DNA from: Taeniopygia guttata
Lineage: Eukaryota > Chordata > Aves > Passeriformes > Estrildidae
Assembly (NCBI RefSeq): GCF_048771995.1
Contig: NC_133026.1
Location: 13,108,001-13,172,000, forward strand
Length of the DNA stretch: 64,000 nt
Reading direction: 5' to 3'
Shown here: piece by piece, positions 24,582-37,004 of the stretch
Numbering within the stretch: position 1 is the stretch's first letter
Layout of the letters: every line of letters begins with the position of its first letter
Translations under genes and position numbers: made by a program
The notes under the pieces: generated by a model
The model's database searches: none
Seen by the model: only the letters and a program-made list of their open reading frames with translations
What the model was told of the DNA's origin: nothing

Positions 24582-27500
24582 TTAAAAATTAAAGATTTGG
24601 TTTCTTTATCCATAGAGAATTTTCTTTACAATCTCTCCCTTATGCTCTCTCCCATCTAACACTTACACATGTGTCAGCCTGTTAAGCTCTCCACCAAAAT
24701 AACAAAACAGGTGAAGTCCTCATTCATCTTTACTTTTTATGGTAGTGTGCGGGTTTCCTCCTGCAGGTCTCCTGTTCTCTCTTTGGGATAAGGTAACATG
24801 CCCTGTAAGAGATGAAATCATGTTTCTTGGCAAGTTTAGCATGTGGTAGTACTGAAATAATGGGTCTGGAGCAATAACAGAGTTGAGCAGCCAAACGATG
24901 AGCACATGGTAAATTCCATGATTATATGTGAGAGCATGAAGTTCAAGTTTGCAGGAGGAGAGAAGTTATCTTCATTGAGTAGGAGCACACAGGGACACTG
25001 AAACCACTCACCCCTGAAATTATGGACTTATATGAACAGCTCATCTTTAGCTCTGTATTTGTGAGACACTAAGAATTACACAGCTTCAGCCCTCATTGAG
25101 GTTTCTTAAAACTAATATCTAGTGTCAATAATAAAGAACCTTATTCCTTCATTTTTAAAACATATTGCCCTATGAAAAAATAATGCTGTCTTGCTTGAAA
25201 CCAAGCAAAACAATTCAGATTTGGAGAATAGATATTATCTGCACAAAAACAATAATTAAAAAAAATGACACCACTTGATCAGACCAGAAAGTAAACTATC
25301 ATTTCTTATAAGTTTCTTGCTAAATAGGATAAGACATGAACCTCATGCCAGTGTTTCATTTGAAATGGGACAATGGGATATATTTTCTTGTAAGATCTTG
25401 ATTGAAGCAACAAAGCATTAAAAAAATCAGCTGTAAACATTTAAATCATATATTTCATAAATAAATATATAAGTATACACATAATTACTTTCTTACTCCA
25501 AGCTTCTTGTTAATGTGTATTTATGTGGGAAGTTCTACTACCTGAAAAGTAAACGAAAGAGATAAAAACTAAGTAAATGTCAGTAAATATTTGTATAGCT
25601 ATTTTAATAGATATTCTGTTCTGCTGAAATGCTAATTATTTGTTTAGGGAAAATGAAAAGTAGTAATTTATTTAATGAAATACTTTTCAGTTTCAGAAAA
25701 TGTCAGGATCACACATACCATCTGGCTTGTCTTATTCAGGTATACTATTCATTCACTTTCATCTAAATTTATCTGAGAAATCAGATGGCACCACAGTCTG
25801 AGTATCATGACAAATATATGAATATTCTTCCGTCTTTCTCAAATGTCCATAGAATTGTTTGGGTTGTTTGTCACCTATGTGATCCTTTATTTTTCATCCT
25901 TCTCAATGAGGAATTAAACAGACCAAACACCAAGAAAATAAAATATGCAAGAGTCCCATGATTTTCACATGTAGTATTTCTTTGCTATTTTTACAATGGT
26001 GGTACATAGGCTATTACACATGACATAGGGAAGAGACTCCCAAGCTTACAGCCAAGTGTTGTACATTTATCTGTCTTACACTCCTGCCCCAAGGATCTGA
26101 CACTCATATTCCATGCCTGCAATTTTGGCTACTTGCCTTGTCTGGTACAATATTCACATCTCCTATTTTTGCCACAGAAAACTTCTACTCCACAAGACAC
26201 TGAAGATTTTTGCCACTTCACTGCCATAAAACTCTGCTGTTTAGCTCCCCATCACAAGCCTATTTTTTTCTTCTAAAGACCCATCCAAAAAATTCCCATC
26301 CAAAAAATCCCAGTTTTCAGCATCTAGATAGGATAAATTTTGGACAGGACTGAACATACAGAATAGAGGAGACCCAGAAATGTTTCTGTCCCCACGTCAT
26401 CATAGTTTAGACAGCTCTCCAGTGCTGGAGGTGTGATGGAAGATTTGAGACACCTTTAATCTTATCTCAGCGTAGCGTTGGTACAGTGACATAAATCTGA
26501 GTATAAGATGATCACCAGACACAAGTCCCTGTGGCTGCCACACCCTTTTTGTAGTGGTATGAAAGCAATCTCCTGCATTGTCTGTAGTGTTACACAGTTT
26601 TTATCTTATAAAGGCAAAAGGAATGAGAGAAAAGAAGCTGTAGTCTTTTAAAAATAACCACGTAGGCTAAATAATACCTTACCTGTACATTATACCTTTC
26701 TGGGATTTTATGGGTTATTTTCCCTGCCTTTTCTAAGAAGTTATTTTTAAATTTGAGTCACTTGCAAATCACATTGTTCCACATGTGGAAATACAATCTC
26801 AATTATTGATTGCTTCCCCAAATGATAAAAAGTGCTGCTCTTAGTTAATCCTGTATGTGTGTTACAGGTTTCTGTGTGAGGCCGACGGCTGCTGACCTGT
26901 TTGTTCTTCACAGTGTAAAGCCAGAATCCTTCACTGAATGATCTTATAACACAATTTGAAGGGCTGATGAATGTGAGGAGACAGACGGTGGTGTGAGAAG
27001 AATTGGACAATCTTTCATCTAAATATGCAGCACTGCCTGTCTAATAGATCCTTGCATTGGCTATTTAGGCTGTTACTGCAAACCACCTTCTAAAAATTGT
27101 TTCAGTGTGTTTACTTTCAATAGCTTGTGAATTTTGGAACTGTGGAAGAATGACATGATGAACCTGTGGAATCTCAAGGCCTGCAGAGCTAAAATTTGCT
27201 GGAAGAAGATAGACTTGGACATCACTTGGACACTGATGAACAGGAAACAGTCAGTCCCCAGAGGCTCCTCCAGTACTACAACAGCCAGCAGGAGAAGGGT
27301 CTGGTTGCTGTGCAGTTAGATATCAAAAAAGATCTGATGGTGCAAAACACTACAGACTCATTTCTCTCTTTTTCTCACTACTGCTTTACTCACCATTTTC
27401 AAAATTAAATGTTTCATCTTCAGCGTTTGAAATGGTTTTCCATCTCAGAATTAAGTTGGATTTTTAAAGGGGTTAAATAAGCATGAGGAATAATGTCATT

Positions 27501-27586
27501 GTTTCTTTTAATCCAAAATACTTTTTTCTCTGGTTTAATGTTATTTCATTCTATTGAGAAGAATTGCAAAGATTTGCTATCCAAAC

Positions 27587-27604
27587 AAAAAAAAAAAATA
27601 TATA
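27587..27604. repeat. A12 then TATATA
   Basis: Twelve A followed by a short TA run. Simple sequence. Confidence 0.85.
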
Positions 27605-27910
27605 CAAACAGTTACTAATGAATATAAATAAATGCAGAACTGGAATTAATTGCAAGCAAGCAAAGATCTTCTTAAGCTATAAAACAAAGTAAAAATAAAT
27701 AATTCCCAAAGTTTGTAACAAAATCAATACTTAAAACTACAGCTGCAGATGAAATTTCATAGATTTAGGTAGCTAAAGAAGGACTGCCTTTCTTGATTTA
27801 CTTCTATGCACTCTTGGAAGCTAGTATAAATACAGTTTCCCATCTCAGGGATATGGTTTCCCATGATTATTGCACTCTACACTTTGGATATTTTATAGTA
27901 TATTGGAGTT

Positions 27911-27927
27911 TATATATATATATATAT
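27911..27927. repeat. (TA)8 microsatellite
   Basis: Seventeen bases of alternating T and A between GGAGTT and GCC. Confidence 0.9.
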
Positions 27928-30900
27928 GCCTGCTTCTAATATACATCCAACCATGCATAGTCTAAGATGTATGAGATTTAAAAAACAAAGATGGAGTTCC
28001 TTACCATCAGAGAAGAGTGTTCTGTCAGGCTTTGCCTTCTGAAGCTACTTACTGGGATCCCTCACTACCAACACAAGCTCCTTTGGAGTGAGATTCACCA
28101 ATCTGAAATAAGGGACCCAAAGCAGGTCATCTGAATTACCTTCCATTCTTTATAGAGGACACTAAGTAATATACTGTGGACTTCTGGACTGCAAAATTAA
28201 GATGAAATTAATTGTGTCTGTTACCATGTAATATGTGTTTTCAGCAACAGGAAAATAAGCATAAAATTTAGGAAGCTAAATCCATTCATTTACTACAGGT
28301 ATTTAGAGTTTCTGGGCTAAAAGTATGTCAAAAATTACAGAAGTATTTCTCCTTTATATGTACACAGTCATTACCAATGACCAAGTATTCAGGCTGCTGC
28401 AACCTATTCCCTTTATTATTATACTTGATTCATAACTGTAAAGTTTTTTTGCTATAGTCTAAGGATTGAAAAATACCTCTGTCTTGTCAGAAACACAAAA
28501 CAGTTTTTCTGTTCTTACAAATTTCCAGTGACCACATTTTGTGCTGCATCCTCTTATGGCAAACAAACACACAAACAAATACACAGTCTTCTAATAATCC
28601 ATCTTAAAACAAACCTTTCCATGGTGCTTCCTTTGAGGGGCTGAGTGTTCATAGTCTACTTACATAAGCCATTTTGTTCAAGTTCCATATTACCTCCCTG
28701 TCTTTCTCAACTTAAAAAACCTGCTCTGCTCATTGAATTATTAAGACTTCCATCCAGATCTGTCCTCTATACTTACAACATTATGTTATAATTGGAAAAT
28801 TATTTAGCAACAGGCTGTGAGCAGAAAAATCAATAGACCTTGATAATGAGATCTGTCCTACATGTTCCTAATCAATTATTTAAAAAAAGAAAGTATATTA
28901 CAGAGGTGCTTCACATGTTACTAATCTTGCAAGCCAATGTTCTGTATTCCTATTTTACTAATAAGGTCTTGTGAGGAAAAGTGAACTCTGTTTAAACTAT
29001 CATTCATCTTCATTTCATATCCTGCCAAGTCCCTAAGCAAGGCCAAAAGGTCACAAAGCTTTTGTGAAATAGTAAACTACTCCTTACTCAGAACATTGAT
29101 GATATTATCTCCACTGATAGAGCATCTGTTTTCTACCTCATTAATCACAAACACTGCAATGCTATAAACCCTGTTCTTGAATATTAAAGAAACAATATTT
29201 ATCCTATTTCAGCATTATCTTTTTGACAAGCTCTGCTCTGCCTACTGTAATGGCAGAACTGTTTTCCCTTCATGTCCTAATAATTCAGTATATCTATGTA
29301 TAATTCAGTAATCTATACAAAGTAATTTTTTTTGTTCTTCTTTTGATTAGATTATTTCACTTTTGGAGAAAAAAACTCCACTGAAATGCAGATTAGGCAG
29401 CTTCTCTGTGATAATAATTTTATTTTCATTTTTGCATTGTTAAGTCTTTTAATACCCATGCAGAACACCTGGGGTACCAATATGCCATTTAGACCTTGAC
29501 CTGTCCTGACTACTGCACTGCCTCACAAGACCAAGAGTAGAAGTAAATTCTGAAAGCCCAACATGAAAGTCATGTTTGGCTCCCCTTTATTCTGATGTTA
29601 CCTGTAAAAAAAGTAAACGTTGTATTATTAATTTCTGCAATGCACAAGATAACTCATCTTCCTCTCTCAAAATAATAGACAGGAATCTACAAGAATGTAG
29701 TCACAAGTACAGGTGATTACCATCATGAATACAAAGAGAAGAGGTTTTTTTTTAACCATTCAGCTTTTTTTCTCTCAATTTCTCTGTATTAAAGCATTTT
29801 TAGTCCCATTCCAACTGTACAAGACTTCAGATCTAATAAGTCACACCTGAGAAAGAACAGAGAGCATGGCAGGCTTCTGAATAGGTGGTAGTATTTATTG
29901 AGATGCATAATATGATTTATAAAGCTTTTATCATGCTGAATTTGAAGCTGTTGCTCTTCATCAGCACAATGGCACATAAAGCTTCCTTAGCAGGCAGGGA
30001 TTTTTTTATGCCTTGAAATGTCTATTAGTCTAAGTTGTGCTCCAGTGTCTAGAAGTATTTCATTACGTAACTGGAAGTTATAATTACTTTGAGAATCATG
30101 TTGTCAGTGACCACCTCATATTTCTATGAGGCTTGTGTCTTTTACAAGGGAAGGCAAATGATTTATGAAAAAGATGAACAGCTGGAGAATGCCTTTTTTT
30201 TGTTCTTCTTAAACCATGTTTCTTCACATTTGTTCTGATGTGAATGATTTGGATATAAAGGCACACCAACAAAGGCATGAAAGGTACAGAATTATTTGCA
30301 ATTAATGGCAGCCACAGGAAATGCCATGAAAGAGGGTGCAAGGTCAGCCTTGAAAACCAGAGAATCAAAGACTGTAGTTATTTAAAAAATTGCAAAATCA
30401 CATTATTAATTATGCATGTTTTGAGGTGGTTTAAGGGCAATTGCATTGCACTTTTGTTCTGGATTCCCAACTATCCAAGACTTGGATTTGAATGAACTTT
30501 TTAAAATTTCTCCACAAGAGGAGGACTAGAAACCAACTTTGGTAACAATACCTGCAATTTGGCATCTGCTGAACGGAGGTTTGTAAAACCTACTAAGTAC
30601 TGAAGAAACCAACAAAAAAAATGCCCAATTAGTTGGCAATCCCACATAAAAAAACCCTGTTCTCCTAGTGACAAAAGTTGATACTCAACAAAAAGAAACA
30701 CTTTGTTCAGGATTATAATTTTTACAGTCATTCTCACATACTTATACATTTACAGCTAACTCTTATTTAATTTCAGTCAAGTCTGTTCTTGTTGTTTTGA
30801 CTCAAATGAACCTGACCTCATTATCTTTATGATCTTCATCTTGTGAAGTTCACAACCGTGCTCATGTCAATAGCTACAGCTGATTACAAACTTAGAGGTC

Positions 30901-31254
30901 ATCTTCTTTGTGCTCTTATCTTCCATTTTGATTAAGTAATGAGAAATTTTATGTAGTCAGTGATTGAACTAGCCAGTGCTAAGTTCCTAAATCAATTAAA
31001 GAGGTTCAGGAAAGGCTAAGTAATTTTTTGATACATACAATTATGTTTCTGAAAATCAATCCAACCTTAGGAGTTGGATCGGAGGGACGATTCAAACACA
31101 GTTAAATACGTATTTATTTAATCATCTAATGTTTTAGACACAAGCATAATAATATATATGGAAAACTGCATCAAATATGAATTCAAAAGAAACCTCATAC
31201 AGCCTAGTGATTCATACAGCAAGAATCATTTCTGTAGCACAGATATAAGCAGGA

Positions 31255-31287
31255 CCCAATGTGCGTTGGGCCAATGTGCCCAATGTA
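31255..31287. repeat. CCAATGTG triplet cluster
   Basis: The word CCAATGT occurs three times in 33 bp, and GTTGGG lies between the first two copies as a partial inverted unit. CCAAT is the core of NF-Y sites, but there is no associated promoter feature. It may simply be a local duplication. Confidence 0.5.
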
Positions 31288-33596
31288 GCAGGTAAAGGGA
31301 ATTCTGTTCCAAATCAGACTCTCCTATGCCCAGTGCTGAGCTTTTGAGAATCATTTATGCTGAGATCAATTGGTGCAGTACAGCCTCCCACGTGTGGAGT
31401 TGCTGAGTCTGTGCTCAGGCAGCCCCAGGAGGTTTTCCTTCAGGACTGGTAGCATTCCCAAAAGTCAGGAGCACACAGGTGCCAGAGCGATGCACAGGGT
31501 GAACAGTCCAAACTCAGATGAGCTACCACAAGAGCTAAGGCACACAGATCATAATGTGCAGCCAAGTGGGCTAGCTCACCATGAAGGAAAAAGGCTCCCT
31601 TTTCTGCCTGTGTGGAAAGCAAACAGTAAGGGATTGCTTCACCTCAAATCAGCTCACTCACAGTGTTGGACCACACAAGTTCCTCGATCATGTCATAAAT
31701 TATCAAAACTGAGCAGAGTTGACTTCAACCTCATAATCTTTAAGAAAAGCACCAGATGTCTTATCTTTGGTCTTTCTTTCTGTTTATGTCTCTATTGTTA
31801 GAGTTCGACATTTTAACCTCACAGTGACATCTCTGCTTTGAGGAGGGTCATAGTAACACACCTGTCCACAAGCTGGGAAATCCTGCTCTGGTTGATGATT
31901 ACCTCTCTATTTTTGTTCTCTCATCCCATCTGAGTTACACCCAAAGAGAATTAGCACATGCATAACTGCAGGAATGCATTTTGATTTGCTACACGCATGC
32001 TAATCTGGCTCAGGAGCCCAAAGCTGAGATAACACTTTTAAAACTGCTGAGCGCTCCAACCTTAGCTTGTGATTCAGAGATGATGGAAATAATGTCTGCT
32101 GATAAGTTAAGAATAAGTTGCTACATGGAGAAATCAGTTTTCAATTAATTATAAAGCTGACAGAAAGATTAATAGCATTGATGTAAATATTTGACCAAGG
32201 TCATTTAGAAAGCCCCAGTGTATCTCTCAAACCAATAGGTGAATATCACAAAATCAAATCTGCACAGTGCAACAGATTTGGCTTTGGAATTATTCCAAAC
32301 CCTGACAAGCATAAAATAAGTGTAGTTACTAGCACATGTTTACATAGTGTTTTATAGTTTAGGATTGCAAAGTAATAATGATTTAGCCTTTCCAATAGCT
32401 CAGAGAAGTGAGCAGTCTTTAGGCATGTAAGTTCTAAGACATTGAGAGAATCACCCCAAACCCTTTTCAAGGCACATGAAAAAGAACTTTTTAAAAAGTC
32501 TTATTTGTGATACTCAAGCATTGAACTTTAGTATTAATTGATTATTTTCCTCAACTAAATGCAAATACATAGTCCTTTATACTCCTTTATATTTTTTCTA
32601 AGTCAGCACTTGAATACATCTCTAAAATCCCTGGTTTTGACAGTAGACTGCAGGAACAGCAAGGCAGAACTGTGTGGGTCTAACCCTGCTCCAGAGCTCT
32701 AGGGCCATGCTAGCCCAGCTTTACATGGAGAAAATCTCCCCCACCCCTCACATTTTGATGCAGTTGTTGTTTGCAGACAGATGTGCTGCCAGACACTCTG
32801 CAGTGCTCAAGCTGATCTGCACATTCCCCCAGTGGTGCCTGAGGAGCAGCTACAGCTCTGTGCAAACCTGACCAGGGGTTTTAGCTCAGCGCTGCCTTGT
32901 GCTCCTGAGCTGCCTGAGCACCCTGTGGGACCCCTGCTTTGCATGGCCACAGGAGATGGTGCTGCTCACAGCAAAAATGCTTCCCACATCATCCTGAAAA
33001 TCAGCATACACTGAATTTTCTCCTTTAACTAATGCCACCTACACCTGAAACATTTTCTTCTCCCATTTGTTAAACCAAGGTATTAATAAACTAAGGCCCA
33101 GAACCAGAAAACTTGGACTCATAATGGCTATTATATTCTTCATTAAATACTGCTGAGCCTATCTATAAATGTAGATTCATGAAAAGAGAAATTCCTGCCA
33201 CACTACATATTTCAAGATTTCTGCAAAGCTATCATAATCTCACAGAATATTTCACATTGCAACAAATATTTCTGGCTTAGAGGAGTTTCTAGAACAAGAA
33301 GGAACATGTAGGTCTTGTGAAAGTCTCTCTATGTTTTGTTCAACTTACAAAGAAATGTGTCCTCTTACTGAAATCTTTGTCCCATAGCTGGACAAACAGT
33401 GCTTGAACTCCAAACATTGCAACAGCTGAAATCCCACAGTATTCTTGTCACCACCAGCCCCACAAATGAAAACCAAAGCAAAAATGAGTTTGCTCCTGGC
33501 TAAACTGGTTGGAGTAATACTAAGTTATTCTCAATACAGAACTGACAATCAGTAGTTCCCAAATGCTGATAATAACAGCAATGAAAAGAGTGACAC

Positions 33597-33621
33597 TAAT
33601 AATAATTATTATTATTATAAT
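33597..33621. repeat. (AAT)n / (ATT)n microsatellite
   Basis: CTAATAATAATTATTATTATTATAA: AAT units turning into ATT units, an inverted trinucleotide microsatellite. Confidence 0.9.
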
Positions 33622-33825
33622 GATATAGCTACATACCTCAAGCTGCATTTAAAATCACTTAAACAGAATAAAACTGATAAAACCAGATTCAGCATGTCAC
33701 AGTCTGATGTATCCACCCAGGAAATTCAGAAACACTTAGCTCACCACAAAGCAAAGAGAAAACGATGAAAACATTTGCAATAGTCTCTTGTTAATGAGAT
33801 GTTTATGGGCCAGTGCTTAAACTGG

Positions 33826-33837
33826 AAAAAAAAAAAA
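33826..33837. repeat. A12 homopolymer
   Basis: Twelve A between CTGG and GCC. Confidence 0.9.
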
Positions 33838-34326
33838 GCCAGAAGTGCTGATTAGTGTTTTTTAGAAGTTAAAATGTTGGGTTTCAGTGTTTCCAAATTA
33901 ATTAAAACATTGAAAATTTTAGTGAAAGGTATAATCCAATAATGGTCACAGAAATTGGACATCAAAAGAAACTCTCCAAGCTGCAGGAAAGCCACAGCCT
34001 GTGTAAATCAGCAAAGTTACACAGATATCAATGGAATCATACCAAACTGCATCCACTGAGCTTTTGGTAAAATAGAAGAACAAGGAGAAGGGTGCAAAGG
34101 TATAAATAGAGATGCCTGAAAGCTAAAGGAAGACAATTAAAAATACTGAATGGGATACATAAAACCTGAATGTCTGAATCCCACCTCAAGCCCATGAAGT
34201 CAGTACAAACTTGAGGACAGCTCAGCTGCCTTGTGGTGAGACCAACCAACCCCAAAGCTCCAGGTGTGCTTCAGATTAAAATTCTATTGTCTGTTGCAGA
34301 AGTTTATAAATCCATTTTACAGGTGA

Positions 34327-34339
34327 ACACACACACACA
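34327..34339. repeat. (AC)6 microsatellite
   Basis: Alternating A and C over 13 bp after GGTGA. Short dinucleotide repeat. Confidence 0.85.
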
Positions 34340-35021
34340 AGTGCCTAAATTTAGGCAACTGAATCTGTAAGGTCATTCCTTCCTGAACACCACAGGAAAT
34401 GGAGAAAAACAGGCACTACTCCACAGCAGCTATCTGACCTCCATTAGACCATAAAGCAGCATTAATGTGAACCATTTTTCAAAGAGCAGTTTTAAAAAAT
34501 AAACACTCTCTTTTAATTCTGAATGGAGCCAAATTTAGAATTCTCAAGTCCTTTCCTGGAATGAACCTACAATCAAAAAAGTTCAGTGCATTTATTTTCA
34601 ATATGCACTCATTAAGGTAATATGCTTTAATGTTTCATACCTTATCTGATTGGTTTTGTTTTATCTTCAACTTCCCTTTCATAAGGGGACATATACCTCC
34701 AGAAATACTAGAAATGGTTTTCATTCCTGTGCACACATGCCTTTAAAATTTGTCCAATATTTTTAGAAAAGAAAGAACATCTTTTCACAAGTAATGGGCT
34801 GGTACTGTGAGGGGGAAATCGCTAAAGAAGGCTGAAGTTCAGTAACACTACAGCTCACAAAAATGTGTTTCCATTTAGATGTGACTAAATCCTGTTTGCC
34901 TATTCTTTTTTGCCTGAAATATCAGATTCTTTACTGCATCTGAAGGTTTTGGATCACAGCATTAAAAATAAAGGATATCCACAGACAGCTAGATTTTCTT
35001 CTGTGCCTTTCTCTGAATTGT

Positions 35022-35132
35022 GTTCACTCGCCTCATCCCCCTTTCTCATTTTTCCCCAAACCATATCCCACCTACTGAAGCCTCATTTTTTTTCAACCAC
35101 TGCTTGAAGAAATATGTTTCACAGAAAAGATA
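35022..35132. repeat. Duplicated 110-bp segment, copy 1
   Basis: This segment matches 36895-37004 in the same orientation at roughly 90% identity. It includes a shared exact run CAAACCATATCCCACCTACTGAAGC. Differences are scattered substitutions plus one single-base indel near the right end. Sequence on either side does not match. It may be a short local duplication or two copies of an unclassified interspersed repeat. The open frame crossing it (..PLSHFS.NHIPPTEASFFF..) is shared by both copies, but most differences within it change the residue, which argues against coding constraint. Confidence 0.9.
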
Positions 35133-36894
35133 CAGGAGCCAAGTGTGTCTTCTCCCTTTATGCAAACAATGGCATAAAGACAAAACTCACGTGTTTTCCA
35201 GTGCCTGTTCACCTCACGCAGCTCTAGAGCAATGAGGTCAGTTTACACACCATTTGAATGGCACAATACTGCAACTAATTTTTAAGCACTGCAGGTGACT
35301 GATGCCTGAGATTTTGTTTTAATTTCTCTTTCTGGATCACTGGCAGGAGCTGACACTGCCCCTCGCAGTCATGGCGCTGGGTTCTGGTTTCATGACATCA
35401 ACCCTACTGGATCCTTTTGCCTGGTTTCCTCTGTACCAATGCTGCTTCATGCACAGCTCCTTACCCCTCCCAGAGGCTGGGGCAAAGCTCTTGCTTGGTG
35501 GCTGCTCTGGTGACTGCTCCAGAGGCTCCTGAGGTCACCGGTGTCACCGGGGCCAGGGCTTCATCACACCTTCACCCTGCCCCGTGTCCACCCACTGAGT
35601 CTGAGGGGCCCAAAGGTGCTGCACAGCCAGACACAAGCGTAAGGAGGGAGATTTCTGCATTAAGGTCACCCCTAATGGAGTCTGGGATAGACTGCTGTCT
35701 GCTCTTTTTCCATAATTCCTTTGCATCAAATAACATGGTGTAGAGACCTTATGTAATAAGAGGCTATGTAGTAGGACTGCAGGTGTGTTGCCTAAAAAAA
35801 ATGGAGAAAATTCACTTCTTTCTTCTTTTTCATCTCCTTTGAATCCCTGTTGTTGCTTGTACCATGCAAGTGTTTTCCTCTTGTCACCACTTCCCCAGTA
35901 GTTTGCATCCCTCCTGACATGTAGAGACTAAGTACCAGGCTCTCTCCAAAATGTGAAGGTGAGCTAAATTGACTCCCCTGTTGTTGTGTTAACGATTGAA
36001 TAGAAAATTACAAGACTTTCTTGGAAATACAGTTGTATTTCCTGCTTTCAGTCTTGGCTGCAGTCCAGAAAAACAGAGCTGTATAAGAAAATCAAAAAAT
36101 GTCACCATATTTAGGGAGAAGGAAGGATTACTTTTCTGTATCTTAAAAAATAATCTTTATTCTCATATTTTACTTTCTTTTCAAAATTTTATAGAGTTAT
36201 TTACAGGGAGTTAGTTTGTTTTTCTCTCAGCTCATGACACACATCAGGAGCAATGAGACTTCGAGCACCACACTACTTAGAAGCTACGGGCCCAAACCAG
36301 CATCCATTTGTACCAGGTAGTGCAGAAAAAATTTCAACAGGCCTCAGCCCTAGAGCTAAGAACCAGCAAGGAGTAATGCAGCCAGCTCAATTTCAACTGC
36401 TATTTTAGCCACTCCACAGGCTAGCACAATAAAATTCTTTGAAAGTAATTGCCAGATTTTAATAATTTTAATGGCTGTAAAGGAGACCTACTATGACAAA
36501 CCCATTGCCAGTGTTGCTAAGATGAACACCCATGTGCAGAGCCATTCTCTGTCTCATGGCATCAAGAAATGGACATTAATGAATAACCAGAGTTATTAAA
36601 CTCAACTACAAATTTTCTGCTTTGATTTACCCCAAGCAAATCAAGTGGTGAACCATCATTTTTGATAGGAGCTTTTTTTTCTCACTTTGACCATCTGGTA
36701 ATCTGTTTAAAAGATGGGCAACCGCAGGATTTATCAGCCCTTAACCTCAGAGGTGCAAAGAATGCAAAGAGAGAAGAGCAGATGACAGAGAAGACAATCT
36801 AAACATCCTCTTGGGCTGGAGACACTTGTGCCAATGATCAGAGAATCTTCTTGGCATCACTTGAAACCAAGGAGAGGAAGACTATTTTGGGTCT
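35133..36894. other. No gene seen; includes a GC-richer patch
   Basis: The interval between the two duplicated copies. At about 35340-35680 the sequence becomes GC-rich with several CpGs (GTCACCGGTGTCACCGGGG and CCCCGTGTCC among others). A 108-codon frame runs over part of it, without recognisable motifs. The remainder is ordinary AT-rich DNA. Confidence 0.45.
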
Positions 36895-37004
36895 ATTCAC
36901 TTGCCTCATACCCCTTTCTCATTTTTCCTCAAACCATATCCCACCTACTGAAGCTTCATTTTTTTTCAAACACTGCTTGAAGATATATGTTTTTTGTAAA
37001 GATA
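36895..37004. repeat. Duplicated 110-bp segment, copy 2
   Basis: Second copy of the segment at 35022-35132, offset by about 1873 bp in direct orientation. The T8 run, TCAA.CACTGCTTGAAGA and the surrounding sequence are preserved. The right end diverges in ATGTTTTTTGTAAAGATA versus ATGTTTCACAGAAAAGATA. Confidence 0.9.

Larger units (their letters stand above)
18714..35021. other. Long gene-free stretch
   Basis: Sixteen kilobases with no supported exon or named element. The strongest structures are the 18.87-18.91 kb hairpin, several microsatellites, and GC-richer patches at about 31370-31640 and 32650-32960. Open frames here are mostly under 100 codons; the longest (31370-31801, 143 codons) begins with TTG. 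A 67-bp exon-like block on the minus strand at 26897-26963 is noted as an observation only. Confidence 0.45.

Noticed and set aside
27134..27408. Protein-like frames (..SPQRLLQYYNSQQEKG..) considered as an exon or pseudogene
   Set aside because: An in-frame TAA lies directly before the frame, no acceptor AG fits between that stop and the frame, and no donor with matching phase or recognisable family was found.
31370..31801. 143-codon plus-strand frame
   Set aside because: Begins with TTG, shows no domain, and is near the chance length limit for this much sequence; no paired splice sites.
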